Below are positions 8,922 through 17,917 of a stretch of 64,000 bases of DNA, piece by piece; within the stretch, counting starts at the first letter, position 1, and every line of letters starts with the position of its first letter. The position numbers were made by a program, and so were the translations under genes. Source of the DNA: Pseudomonadota bacterium (GTDB lineage Bacteria > Pseudomonadota > Alphaproteobacteria > Caulobacterales > Caulobacteraceae); NCBI GenBank assembly GCA_023386645.1, contig JAEWJI010000021.1, positions 39,577-103,576 on the forward strand. The letters are read 5' to 3'. Under the pieces are notes generated by a model. It did no database searches. It was not told the origin of the DNA and was given only the letters and a program-made list of their open reading frames with translations.

Positions 8922-10232
8922 ATGCCTCGCCTCGCCGTCTCTTCCGCCCTCGCCCTGCTCCTGACAGCCGCCGCCTCCACGCCGACCCTGGCGCAATCGG
9001 TGACGGCCGATGAGGCCGCCCAAGCCGTCGCCGCCGTCGAGCCCCGGGTGATCGAATGGCGGCGGCATCTGCACCAGAACCCCGAGCTCGGCTTCGCCGA
9101 GACTCAGACCGCCGCCTTCGTCGCCGAGCGGCTTCGCGCCCTGGGCCTGGAGGTTCGCACCGAGGTGGGCAAGACGGGCGTCGTCGGCGTCCTGAACGGG
9201 GGGCGCCCCGGCCGCGTCGTCGCCCTTCGGGCCGACATGGACGCCCTGCCGGTGCAGGAGGCGACGGGCCTGCCCTTCGCCTCCACCGCGACGGGGACCT
9301 ACATGGGCCAAACCGTTCCGGTCGCCCACGCCTGCGGCCACGACGCCCATGTCGCCATGCTGCTGGGAGCCGCAGAGGTCCTGGCCGGGATGAAGGACCG
9401 GATCGCCGGCACGATCGTCTTCGTGTTCCAGCCCGCCGAGGAGGGCGCGCCTCCGGGCGAACCTCTGGGCGGCGCCGCCCTGATGATCCAGGAGGGCGCG
9501 CTCGACGATCCCAGGGTCGAGGCGATCTTCGGCCTGCATGTGGTGCCGGGTCGCCCGGGCACGCTGTTCTACCGGCCCCAGGGCTTCATGGCCGCCTCGG
9601 ATCGGGTGGACATCACCCTGCGGGGACGCCAGACCCACGGCGCCTGGCCCTGGAAGGGCGTCGACGTCATCGCCGTAGCCGGCCAGGTGATCGAGACGGT
9701 CAACACCCTGACCGCCCGCACCATCGACCCGACCACCACCCCGACCGTCTTCACCATCGCCACCGTGGACGCCGGCGTCCGCTACAACATCATCCCGGAC
9801 CAGGCGGTGCTGTCAGGCACCCTGCGCACCTTCGACGTGGCCCAACGTGACGACCTGGTCGCGCGGGCCGACGCCGCCATCGGCCACGTCGCCCAGGCCT
9901 ATGGCGCGACCGCCGAGTTCGGCGTCCGCCAGAACGCCGCCCTGGTCTTCAACGACCCCGACCTGTCGGGATGGCTCGCGCCGGTGCTGACCGAGGCGGC
10001 CGGGGAGGGGAACGTCAACCCGGCCACCCCGCCCACCACGGTCGCGGAGGACTTCTCCTACTTCCAGCAGAAGGTTCCGGGGGTCTTCTACCATCTGGGC
10101 GGCAGCGCGGACGGGGTCGACCCCGCCACCTCGCCCCCGAACCACTCGCCCCAGTTCGACGTGAACGAAGCTGTCCTGGCGGTGGGCGTCAGGGCGCATG
10201 TCCTGACCGCGCTCAGGTTCCTGGAGCGCTAG
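8922..10232 (+). CDS. Secreted M20 family amidohydrolase
   Basis: A 436-residue M20D-type metallopeptidase or amidohydrolase (relatives hydrolyse N-acyl amino acids, hippurate or IAA conjugates). A signal peptide (LAVSSALALLLTAAASTPTLAQ) predicts export. Metal-binding motifs visible are HACGHDAHVAML and EEGAPPGE, followed by HVVPGRPG and a late VAEDFSYF. ATG 8922 is chosen over the upstream TTG 8892 because it begins the signal peptide and GGAG lies nine bases before it. It is divergent from the MFS gene. The exact substrate is unknown. Confidence 0.87.
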   Translation: MPRLAVSSALALLLTAAASTPTLAQSVTADEAAQAVAAVEPRVIEWRRHLHQNPELGFAETQTAAFVAERLRALGLEVRTEVGKTGVVGVLNGGRPGRVVALRADMDALPVQEATGLPFASTATGTYMGQTVPVAHACGHDAHVAMLLGAAEVLAGMKDRIAGTIVFVFQPAEEGAPPGEPLGGAALMIQEGALDDPRVEAIFGLHVVPGRPGTLFYRPQGFMAASDRVDITLRGRQTHGAWPWKGVDVIAVAGQVIETVNTLTARTIDPTTTPTVFTIATVDAGVRYNIIPDQAVLSGTLRTFDVAQRDDLVARADAAIGHVAQAYGATAEFGVRQNAALVFNDPDLSGWLAPVLTEAAGEGNVNPATPPTTVAEDFSYFQQKVPGVFYHLGGSADGVDPATSPPNHSPQFDVNEAVLAVGVRAHVLTALRFLER

Positions 10233-10247
10233 CGTCCAGAAGGGGCT

Positions 10248-12356
10248 CTATTGTTCGGCGGCACTTCCGAGGTGGCGGTCGAGCCAGCCGAACACCTCAT
10301 TGTGCCATTGCAGGCTGTTCTGCGGCTTCAGCACCCAGTGGTTCTCGTCCGGGAAGAGGACGAAACGGCTCTCGATCCCGCGCCGCTGGAGCGCCGTGAA
10401 GGTCGAGAGGGCCTGGGTGGTCGGGACGCGGAAGTCACGGTCGCCCTGGATGACCAGCATCGGCGTCTTCCACTGGTCGACGTGGTTGACAGGGTTGAAG
10501 CGCTCGTAGCCTTCCGGGTTCTCCCAGGGCGTGCCGCCGTACTCCCACTCGGTGAACCACAGCTCCTCGGTGGCGTAGCCCATGTTGCGGGTGTCGAAGA
10601 CGCCGTCGTGGTTGACCAGGCAGTCGAAGGCGTCGTTCCAGCGGCCCGCGATCCAGTTGATCATATAGCCGCCGTAGGAGGCGCCGAGCGCGCAGGCCCG
10701 GTCGCCGTCCAGGAAGTCGTATCGCGCTTGGGCCGCCGCCCAGCCCTTCTGGAGGTCCTCCAGCGGCCGGTCGCCCCAGTGCTGGCTGATCGAGTCGGTG
10801 AAGGCCTGGCCGTAGCCGGTCGAGCCGTGGAAATCGATCATCACCACCGCATAACCCGCGCCCGCGTATGTCATGGGGTTCCAGCGATAGGACCAGCTGT
10901 TGCCGAACGATCCCTGCGGCCCGCCGTGGATCAGGAAGGCGACGGGATATTTGCGGCCCTCGACGTAGTTGGACGGCTTGATAACGTAGGCGTGGACGAT
11001 CTCGTCGTTCCAGCCCTCGAAGGTGAACTGCTCCGCCTGACCGAAGGCGCGCTCGGCCAGCACCGGGTTCACGTCAGTCAGGCGGCGCGGCATTTCCTTG
11101 CCGCGATAGGTCTTGAAGTAGAGTTCGGACGGCGAGGTCAGGCTGTCCTGGGCGAAGACGAAGCCGGACGGGGCCAGGCCGAAGGCCGACACATGCCCCT
11201 CGCCCGTCATCGGCGTGACATTGCCGCTCAGCACGTCGATGGCGAACAGCCGCGTCTGGCCGACGTCGCCGGCGGTCCCAAAGATGGTCGAGCCGTCGGC
11301 CGACCACTGGATCGAATCCAGCGAGCGATCCCAGTTGGCCGCGACCTGACGCTTCCTGCCCGTGGCCACGTCCATCAGGAACAGTTCGTACTGGTCCGCC
11401 TCGAAGCCCGGGCGCGCCATGGCGCGGTAGGCCAGGGTGCGGCCGTCCGGCGAGAAGACCGGACCGGTGTCCCAGGCCTCGTTGTCCTCCGTCAGGTTGG
11501 TGAAGGTCCCATCGCCCGACAGGCCGTTTGTCCGCCACAGGTCGAAGTTGGTGCTCCACGGCTCGCTCTGGCCCGCCAGGCGGGCGGAGAAGACCACGGC
11601 CGACCCGTCCGGCGTGAAGGTGAACTCGCTCTCGTCGCCGAAGGGCTTGGACGGGGTGTCACCGTCGAATCCCTTGGTCACCCAGACCGGGTCGCCCGAG
11701 GCGCGGCCGTTCTCCAGCGACTGGACGAACAGGTGGTTTTGGGTCCCGTCGCCCCACGCATCCCAATGGCGCACGAACATCCGGTCATAGACCTGGCCGG
11801 TCGATTTGCGCTCGCCCTCGGCCTTGGCGCGATCGACGGAGCAGGCCAGGTCGGCGCAGTCGGGATGGACCGCCAGCGACACGACGATCCGGTCGGCGTC
11901 GGGGCTGAGACGATAAGCGTTCACGTCGGTCGGGAGGTCGGTGACCTGGGTCGCCGTGGCGCCGCGCGCGTCCGTGCGCCAGACCTGGTTTGAGCCCGAT
12001 CGGCTGGAAAGGAAGTACAGGGCCTCGTCCTTGCCCCAGCGGGCGGTGTTGGCGCCCTGGTCCGAGATCGCCAAGCGGCGCGGCTCGCCGCCCTCTTCCA
12101 AGTCCAGAACCCAGACGCTGGAGACGCCGCGATTGGCCTCCATGTCGGTGGCGCGCACCGAATAGGCGACGTAGCGCCCGCCCGGCGACACCTGCGGGTC
12201 GGACAGGCGGTTCGCCTCGAGGACGTCCTGGTAGCTGAAGGCCTGACGCGCCTGGGTCACGGCGGCGGCGGGCGCCGCGGGCGCTTCGGCCAGGGCCGGC
12301 AGGGCCGTCAGCAGGGCGGAGACGCAGGCGGCGGCGAACAGCGAACGATGGCGCAT
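10248..12356 (-). CDS. Secreted prolyl-oligopeptidase-family (S9) peptidase, copy 1
   Basis: A 702-residue serine peptidase of family S9 (acylaminoacyl-peptidase/DPP-like). It has a signal peptide (about 22 residues, ending PALAEA), an N-terminal beta-propeller with repeated SPDG or SADG blades, and a C-terminal alpha/beta hydrolase domain. The predicted triad is Ser560 in GASYGGYM, Asp641 in GDRDFRVP and His673 in DENHWV. It probably degrades proline-containing peptides in the periplasm. ATG 12356 is chosen for the signal peptide. It is the downstream member of a tandem pair. Confidence 0.9.
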   Translation of the reverse strand: MRHRSLFAAACVSALLTALPALAEAPAAPAAAVTQARQAFSYQDVLEANRLSDPQVSPGGRYVAYSVRATDMEANRGVSSVWVLDLEEGGEPRRLAISDQGANTARWGKDEALYFLSSRSGSNQVWRTDARGATATQVTDLPTDVNAYRLSPDADRIVVSLAVHPDCADLACSVDRAKAEGERKSTGQVYDRMFVRHWDAWGDGTQNHLFVQSLENGRASGDPVWVTKGFDGDTPSKPFGDESEFTFTPDGSAVVFSARLAGQSEPWSTNFDLWRTNGLSGDGTFTNLTEDNEAWDTGPVFSPDGRTLAYRAMARPGFEADQYELFLMDVATGRKRQVAANWDRSLDSIQWSADGSTIFGTAGDVGQTRLFAIDVLSGNVTPMTGEGHVSAFGLAPSGFVFAQDSLTSPSELYFKTYRGKEMPRRLTDVNPVLAERAFGQAEQFTFEGWNDEIVHAYVIKPSNYVEGRKYPVAFLIHGGPQGSFGNSWSYRWNPMTYAGAGYAVVMIDFHGSTGYGQAFTDSISQHWGDRPLEDLQKGWAAAQARYDFLDGDRACALGASYGGYMINWIAGRWNDAFDCLVNHDGVFDTRNMGYATEELWFTEWEYGGTPWENPEGYERFNPVNHVDQWKTPMLVIQGDRDFRVPTTQALSTFTALQRRGIESRFVLFPDENHWVLKPQNSLQWHNEVFGWLDRHLGSAAEQ

Positions 12357-12414
12357 GGGCGGTTTCCTCTGGCGTTTGAAAGAGGGCGTAGCACCCAGCC
12401 TAGCGACGGACCAG

Positions 12415-12580
12415 TCTCCTCCCCGTCGCCCAGCGATGGGGAGGGGGACCGCGCGAAGCGCGGTGGAGGGGCTTCTTCGCGGCGCTTTTGTCGTCGCGGC
12501 GCATGCGCCGCTCCTCCACCCCTCCGTCTCGTCGGCTACGCCGCCGATCCACCTCCCCATCGCGAACGATGGGGAGGAGA
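12415..12580. repeat. Hairpin-rich intergenic repeat between the S9 genes
   Basis: A G/C-rich repeat fills most of the gap between the two S9 genes. The right end is a perfect 11-bp stem with a CGAA loop (12552-12577). The left end is a near-identical hairpin built on CCTCCCC and GGGGAGG (12417-12443). Further small inverted repeats (CGCGAAGCGCG, GGCGCATGCGCC) lie between. The same CCTCCCC/GGGGAGG ends occur at 36165-36307 and 61005-61029, so it looks like one member of a dispersed family. It may also act as a transcript-end structure. Confidence 0.65.
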
Positions 12581-12581
12581 G

Positions 12582-14699
12582 TCAGCGCGCCGCCGTGTGC
12601 TCCGCGGTCCAGTCCAGGATCTCCTGCTGCCAGTCGACCCAGTTGCGGGGTTTCAGGACCCAGTGGTTCTCATCCGGCACATGGACGAAGCGGCTCTCCA
12701 CGCCTTCGCGCTGGAGGGCCGAGAAGGTCGCCAGCCCCTGTTCGATCGGGACCCGGAAGTCACGCGAGCCGTGGAGCACCAGCATCGGCTTGGTCCAGTC
12801 GCCGGCGTAGGTTCCCGGGCTCATCTCGGCGTAGAGCTCGGCGCGCTCCCACGACGGGCCGCCGAACTCGTGGATGAAGTTGCCGATATCCATCGCGTTC
12901 ATCAGGCCGCCGACCTCGAAGACGCCGGCGTGGTTGACCAGGCACGCCCACGGCTCGTTCCACTTTCCGGCGATCATGTTGACCATGTAGCCGCCGTATG
13001 AGGCCCCCAGCGCGCAGGCACGGTCGCCGTCGATCCAGGCGTTGCGCTCCAGCGCGGCGACCCAGCCCTTGCGCAGGTCTTCCAGGGGCCGGTCGCCCCA
13101 GTGGTTGTTGATGGCGTCGGTGAAGGCCTGACCATAGCCGGGCGAACCGTGGAAGTTGATCATCACCACCGCGAAGCCCGCGCCGGTGTAGGTCTGGGGG
13201 TTCCAGCGGTAGCTCCAGCCGCTGGTCCAGGGCGACTTCGGCCCGCCGTGGATCAGATAGACGACCGGATAGCGCCGCCCCTCCTGATAGCCCGCCGGTT
13301 TGAACACCCAGCCGCGCACCTCCTCGCCGTTCCAGCCGGAGAAGGCGTAGGGCTCGGCCTGGGACAGGCTGACGGACGCCAGGGCCTCGGCATTGTGGCG
13401 GGTCACGGCGTGGCCGCCCTCGACGATCTGGGTGGGGCGATCGAAGGCCTCGTGCGCCAGGACCAGCCGACCGTCCGCCTCGTCATAGGCCGCGACGGTC
13501 CCTTCGTCGGTGAGGGTCGTGACGACGCCGGTGCGGGCGTCGATCGAGAACAGCTTGCTCTGCCCGTCCTCGGCGGCGGTGGCGTAGAGGGCCCGGCCGT
13601 CCGAGCGCCAGCTGAGGCCGCCGGGGCCCCGGTCCCAGCCCGGCGTCAGCACCCGGGCGTTGGAGCCGTCCGCATCGGCGACCATGATCACGCCCTGATC
13701 GCCGCCGACGTTCTCGCGCCGGCCCGCGACCCAGGCCAGGCGACGGCCGTCGGGCGAGAAGACGGGGGCGAAGTCCGCTGCCGTGTTCGCTTCGGTCAGG
13801 TTGACCGGCGCGCCGCCGGAAACAGGGATGCGGAACAGATCGCTGTTGCTGGTGAAGACCTCGGTGCGGCCCTGGGTCTGGGTGGCGACCACCAACCAGC
13901 GACCGTCCGGGGAGACGACGTATTCGCCCTCGCCGCCCTGGGGACGGGACGGGACGTCGGCGTCCAGGCCCGGCATCAGGTCGCGCGGCTGGCCGTCGGC
14001 GAGGCCCGAGCCGTTCAGCGGCTGGACGAACAGGTGGCTCCGGCGCTGGTCGTTCCAGCTGTCCCAGGGACGTAGAGGCAGGCGGTCGTAGCCGCGCACC
14101 GTCGAGGGTGAATCTGCCCGCGCCTTCAGCCGGTCGCGGGTGCAGTTGAGGTCTGCGCAGTCGATGAAGACCGGCGCCGCGAGGATCAGCGAGCGGCCGT
14201 CAGGAGCGACCCGGAAGGAGGTCACCTCGACCGGCAGGGTCGTGACCTGGACCGCCGCCTGTCCCTGGGCGTCCGTGCGCCAGACCTGGCTGGAGCCGCC
14301 GCGCGAGGACAGGAAATAGATCGCCTGGCCGTCCGGAGCCCAGCGGCCCGCGCTCGCGCCACCGTCGGACGCCGCCAGGCGGCGGTTCGATCCGTCCGCC
14401 TCGATGACCCAGAGAGCCGTCACGCCCTTGTTGCCGGCCCAGTCGGTGGTGCGGACGTTGTAGAGCACCCGCTTGCCGTCGGGGGACAGGCGCGGATCGG
14501 AAACCCGCTCCATCATCGCGAGCTGGCCAAGGCCCAGGCCGCCGAGCGGCGTCGGCGAAGTGTCGGGCGTCGCAGCGGCCCCCGCCGACAGAGGCGGCGC
14601 CGCGCTCGGGGCTGGGGCCGCCGTCTGGGTCTGCGCGATCGCGGCCCCGCTCAGCGCCAGCCAGGCGGCCGCCCCCGCCATCAGTGTCGTCCGCCCCAT
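12582..14699 (-). CDS. Secreted prolyl-oligopeptidase-family (S9) peptidase, copy 2
   Basis: A 705-residue S9 serine peptidase, paralogous to its neighbour along its full length. It has a signal peptide (MAGAAAWLALSGAAIAQ), a Pro/Ala-rich linker, a beta-propeller and an alpha/beta hydrolase domain. The predicted triad is Ser567 in GASYGGYM, Asp647 in GSRDFRVP and His679 in DENHWV. ATG 14699 is chosen because GGAGGG lies just before it; ATG 14711 is the alternative. It is upstream of copy 1 on the same strand, with the hairpin repeat between them. Confidence 0.9.
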   Translation of the reverse strand: MGRTTLMAGAAAWLALSGAAIAQTQTAAPAPSAAPPLSAGAAATPDTSPTPLGGLGLGQLAMMERVSDPRLSPDGKRVLYNVRTTDWAGNKGVTALWVIEADGSNRRLAASDGGASAGRWAPDGQAIYFLSSRGGSSQVWRTDAQGQAAVQVTTLPVEVTSFRVAPDGRSLILAAPVFIDCADLNCTRDRLKARADSPSTVRGYDRLPLRPWDSWNDQRRSHLFVQPLNGSGLADGQPRDLMPGLDADVPSRPQGGEGEYVVSPDGRWLVVATQTQGRTEVFTSNSDLFRIPVSGGAPVNLTEANTAADFAPVFSPDGRRLAWVAGRRENVGGDQGVIMVADADGSNARVLTPGWDRGPGGLSWRSDGRALYATAAEDGQSKLFSIDARTGVVTTLTDEGTVAAYDEADGRLVLAHEAFDRPTQIVEGGHAVTRHNAEALASVSLSQAEPYAFSGWNGEEVRGWVFKPAGYQEGRRYPVVYLIHGGPKSPWTSGWSYRWNPQTYTGAGFAVVMINFHGSPGYGQAFTDAINNHWGDRPLEDLRKGWVAALERNAWIDGDRACALGASYGGYMVNMIAGKWNEPWACLVNHAGVFEVGGLMNAMDIGNFIHEFGGPSWERAELYAEMSPGTYAGDWTKPMLVLHGSRDFRVPIEQGLATFSALQREGVESRFVHVPDENHWVLKPRNWVDWQQEILDWTAEHTAAR

Positions 14700-14799
14700 G
14701 ATGCCCTCCATGCCGGTTTTGGACACGCTAGAGCCCGGCGCCCGAACCGCCAAGCCGCCCGCTTGCCGGGACCCCCGGGAACGGCGACAAGGACGGGGC

Positions 14800-15654
14800 A
14801 TGCTCCCCGCTTCCGTCGCTCGTCCTGAGCCGCACATCGTCGACGTGCTGATCGCCGAGCGGGCGCCGCGCCTGCACGCCTCGCCCGTCTGGCCGCTGGT
14901 GCGACCGCCGCTGTTCGGCCTCCTGGGTTATCGCAAGGCGCGGCGGATGGCGGACGCCATCCAGGGCCTGTCGGGCGCCGAGGCGCTGGACCATGTCTCC
15001 AACCTGCTGGACCTCAAGGTCTCCACCCTGAATCTCGACCGCCTGCCGGCCACGGGGCGCTGCATCGTGGTGTGCAATCATCCGACGGGCATCGCGGACG
15101 GCCTGGCGGTGCACGACGCCATCCGGCGACGGCGCGCGGACGCCATCTTCTTCGCCAACGCGGACGCCATCAGGGTCTCGCCTCGTCTGGCCGAGACCCT
15201 GATCCCCGTGGAATGGGTGGTTGAGAAGCGCACGCGCGAGAAGACCCGGGCCACGCTGAACGCCGCCCGGGACGCCTTCCAGGCCGAGCGCTGCGTCGTG
15301 ATGTTCCCGGCCGGGCGCCTGGCCCGCGTCGGCAAGGACGGCCAACTGACCGATCCGGATTGGGCTCCGACCGCCGCCTCCCTGGCCCGCAGATACGATG
15401 CGCCGATCATTCCGATCCACGTCACCGGCCCGACCTCGACCCTGTTCCATCTGTTCGATCGGTTCAGCCAGGAACTGAGAGACATCACCCTGTTTCACGA
15501 GCTGCTGAACAAGCGGAAGAAGGCGTTCCGGCTCAGCGTCGGCCTGCCGATTCCGCCGCAGCGGCTCGATATCGATGCGGCCCGCGCGACCTATGCGCTG
15601 AAGGCCTTCACCGAGCGGGTGCTGCCCAGCCAGCCCGATGCGGAATTCGCGTGA
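14800..15654 (+). CDS. PlsC-like lysophospholipid/glycerol acyltransferase
   Basis: A 284-residue protein with the acyltransferase signature NHPTGIADG (residues near 91-99), followed by FPAGRLARVGKDG, which corresponds to the substrate-binding block of PlsC-family enzymes. It probably transfers an acyl chain to a lysophospholipid or related acceptor at the inner membrane; the acceptor cannot be told. The N-terminal segment is mildly hydrophobic. The open frame extends upstream over the S9 promoter region, but ATG 14800 with GGACGGGG before it fits best. tsaE follows within 11 bases. Confidence 0.8.
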   Translation: MLPASVARPEPHIVDVLIAERAPRLHASPVWPLVRPPLFGLLGYRKARRMADAIQGLSGAEALDHVSNLLDLKVSTLNLDRLPATGRCIVVCNHPTGIADGLAVHDAIRRRRADAIFFANADAIRVSPRLAETLIPVEWVVEKRTREKTRATLNAARDAFQAERCVVMFPAGRLARVGKDGQLTDPDWAPTAASLARRYDAPIIPIHVTGPTSTLFHLFDRFSQELRDITLFHELLNKRKKAFRLSVGLPIPPQRLDIDAARATYALKAFTERVLPSQPDAEFA

Positions 15655-15664
15655 GGGGGTTCGC

Positions 15665-16129
15665 GTGAGCCTGCGGTTCGATCTGGCCGACGCGGAGGCG
15701 ACGGCGGCCCTCGGCCGGGCCCTGGCTCCGCTGCTGAGGGCCGGGGACGCGGTGCTGCTGTCGGGCGCTTTGGGCGCGGGCAAGTCGACCCTGGCTCGCG
15801 CCCTGATCCGGGCCCTGACCTCTCCAGACGAGGACGTGCCGTCTCCGACCTTCACCCTGGTCCAGACCTATGACGCCGAGCCGCCGTTGGCTCACTTCGA
15901 TCTCTACCGGCTTGAACGGCCGGAGGAGGCGCTGGAGATCGGCCTGGTCGAGGCGGTCGAGGACGGCGCGGCCCTGATCGAATGGCCCGAGCGGCTCGGC
16001 GAGGACCCGGGCGCCTGGGTTGGGCCCGATCGGCTGACGGTTCGGCTTGAAGCGGCGGGCGACGCGCGGCATGCGACCGTTTCTGGCGCAGGCGACTGGG
16101 AAAGGCGGATCCATGACCTCCGGTTCTGA
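15665..16129 (+). CDS. tsaE: TsaE, tRNA threonylcarbamoyladenosine biosynthesis ATPase
   Basis: A 154-residue P-loop ATPase required for the t6A37 modification of ANN-decoding tRNAs, working with TsaB, TsaC and TsaD. Walker A is GALGAGKST near residue 35. The motifs VPSPTFTLVQTY and HFDLYRL are characteristic of TsaE. I chose GTG 15665, preceded by GAGGGGG; an in-frame ATG at 15638 would overlap the acyltransferase. The amgK start overlaps the 3' end by 17 bases, so translation is probably coupled. Confidence 0.92.
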   Translation: MSLRFDLADAEATAALGRALAPLLRAGDAVLLSGALGAGKSTLARALIRALTSPDEDVPSPTFTLVQTYDAEPPLAHFDLYRLERPEEALEIGLVEAVEDGAALIEWPERLGEDPGAWVGPDRLTVRLEAAGDARHATVSGAGDWERRIHDLRF

Positions 16130-17210
16130 CCGCGAAGACGAGATCCGCGCCTTCCTGGCCGCCGCCGGCCTGGGGTCGGCGAGGCGCGCGCCTTTGCCCG
16201 GCGACGCCTCCACCCGGCGCTACGAGCGGCTGACGACGGCCGACGGCCGATCCCTGATGCTGATGGACCAGCCGCCGGCGGCGGAATCCGCGCCCTGCGA
16301 CCCGGACTGGTCGCCGGCCGAGCGTCACGTCCGGGGCTGGAACGCCGTCGCCCGCCTGTCGGCCGGCCGCATCGAAGCCTTCGCGGCGGTGGCGGCGCAT
16401 CTGAGGTCGCTGGGCCTTTCGGCGCCGGAGATCGTCGCGGTCGATGCGTCCGGCGGCCTGGCGGTGCTGGAGGATTTCGGCGACGCCCTGTTCGCGCGCG
16501 TGATCGAGGCGGGCGAGCCCGAGGCGCCGCTGTATCTGGCGGCCGTTGCGGCCCTGGCCAGGCTGCATGAGGCGGAGCCTCCCCAAGTGTTGACTGGGCC
16601 CGCCGGCGACTGGCCGCTGCTGGCCTATGACGAGACCGCGCTCCAGGGCGGGGCCGATCTGTTCGTCCAGTGGATGCCGAAGCTGGAGCCGTCGCTGGCG
16701 TTCGACGAGGCGGCGATGGAAGCCTGGCGCGAGGCCTGGGCGCCGATCGTGACGGCCGGCGCGGAGGGCGCGACCGTCATCGCCCACCGCGATTATCACG
16801 CCGAGAACCTGATCTGGTTGCCGGAGCGGGAGGGCGCCGCCCGGGTCGGCCTGATCGACTTCCAGGACGCGGTGCGGGCGCACCCGTCGTGGGACCTGCA
16901 CTCACTGCTCCAGGACGCGCGCCGGGACGTGTCGCCGGAGTTGGAGGCCGAGGCCCTGGAGCATTATTTCACTCTGCAGCCAGGGACCGACCGCGACGCC
17001 TTCCTGCGCGACTACGCCGGGCTGGCGGCGCTGAACGAGGCCCGTATCCTCGGCGTCTTCGCCCGCCTGATCGCCCGCGACGGCAAGCCCCGCTACCGCG
17101 CCTTCATGCCGCGTATGTGGGGCCATCTGGAGCGGAACCTGCGAAAGCCCGGCCTCGAGGCCGTGAGGGCATGGTTCGACCGATATGTTCCGACGGAGGC
17201 GAGGCGATGA
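16113..17210 (+). CDS. amgK: AmgK-like sugar kinase (MurNAc/GlcNAc anomeric kinase)
   Basis: A 365-residue kinase of the aminoglycoside-phosphotransferase fold. The catalytic loop is HRDYHAENLIWL and the metal-binding aspartate lies in GLIDFQDAV. The gene immediately downstream encodes a MurU-type nucleotidyltransferase. In Pseudomonas and Caulobacter the pair recycles cell-wall sugar: AmgK phosphorylates MurNAc at the anomeric position and MurU makes UDP-MurNAc, bypassing de novo synthesis and part of fosfomycin's effect. The assignment rests on this context plus the fold. ATG 16113 follows AAAGGCGG. Confidence 0.86.
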   Translation: MTSGSDREDEIRAFLAAAGLGSARRAPLPGDASTRRYERLTTADGRSLMLMDQPPAAESAPCDPDWSPAERHVRGWNAVARLSAGRIEAFAAVAAHLRSLGLSAPEIVAVDASGGLAVLEDFGDALFARVIEAGEPEAPLYLAAVAALARLHEAEPPQVLTGPAGDWPLLAYDETALQGGADLFVQWMPKLEPSLAFDEAAMEAWREAWAPIVTAGAEGATVIAHRDYHAENLIWLPEREGAARVGLIDFQDAVRAHPSWDLHSLLQDARRDVSPELEAEALEHYFTLQPGTDRDAFLRDYAGLAALNEARILGVFARLIARDGKPRYRAFMPRMWGHLERNLRKPGLEAVRAWFDRYVPTEARR

Positions 17211-17917
17211 GCGCGCCTCGAACGGCGATGGTCCTGGCCGCCGGCCTGGGTACGCGGATGCGGCCGCTCACCGACGACCGTCCCAAGGCCCTGGTCGAGG
17301 TCGGGGGGCGGGCCTTGATTGACCATGTGCTGGACCGCCTGGCGGACGCGGGTGTCGAGCGCGCGGTGGTGAACGTCCACTGGTTCGCGGATCGGCTGGA
17401 GGCCCATCTGGCGGGACGGTCGCGGCCGGCCATCGTCATCTCCGACGAGCGCGCCGAGCTGCTGGAAACCGGGGGCGGCTTGAAGAGGGCCCGGCCGCTG
17501 CTTGGCGACGCGCCGGTGTTCGTGGCCAACATCGACAGCGTCTGGATCGACCGGGGCGACGCTATCGGCGACCTGGCCCGGCTGTGGGACCCGGAGCGGA
17601 TGGACGCCGCCCTGCTGCTGGCCCGGCGCGAAGGCTCGATCGGGTTCGAGGGCGACGGCGACTTCTTCCTGGGCGAAGACGGGCGGCTGACGTTCCGGGG
17701 GGACGCCGCCAGCGCACCCTTCGCCTATATGGGGCTGCACATCACGCGGCCGGATTATGTGGCGGATGGCCCGGACGGTCCGTTCTCGCTGAGCCCCCTG
17801 TGGCGCCGGTCGGCCGCGGCCGGTCGCCTCTACGGCTGCGTACTCGACGGCGACTGGATGCACGTCGGGGATCCCGGGGCGCGTGACGAGGCGGAAGCGC
17901 GGCTCGGGGCCGCATGA
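17207..17917 (+). CDS. murU: MurU-like sugar-1-phosphate nucleotidyltransferase
   Basis: A 236-residue nucleotidyltransferase with the signature LAAGLGTRMRPLT and PKALVEVGGRALIDH at the N terminus, typical of the family that includes N-acetylmuramate-1-phosphate uridylyltransferase. It is expected to make UDP-MurNAc from the AmgK product. It starts inside the amgK stop (ATGA, 17207-17210) and ends inside the addB start (ATGA, 17914-17917), so it is translationally linked on both sides. The first part of its longer open frame is a shadow of amgK. Confidence 0.86.
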   Translation: MSAPRTAMVLAAGLGTRMRPLTDDRPKALVEVGGRALIDHVLDRLADAGVERAVVNVHWFADRLEAHLAGRSRPAIVISDERAELLETGGGLKRARPLLGDAPVFVANIDSVWIDRGDAIGDLARLWDPERMDAALLLARREGSIGFEGDGDFFLGEDGRLTFRGDAASAPFAYMGLHITRPDYVADGPDGPFSLSPLWRRSAAAGRLYGCVLDGDWMHVGDPGARDEAEARLGAA

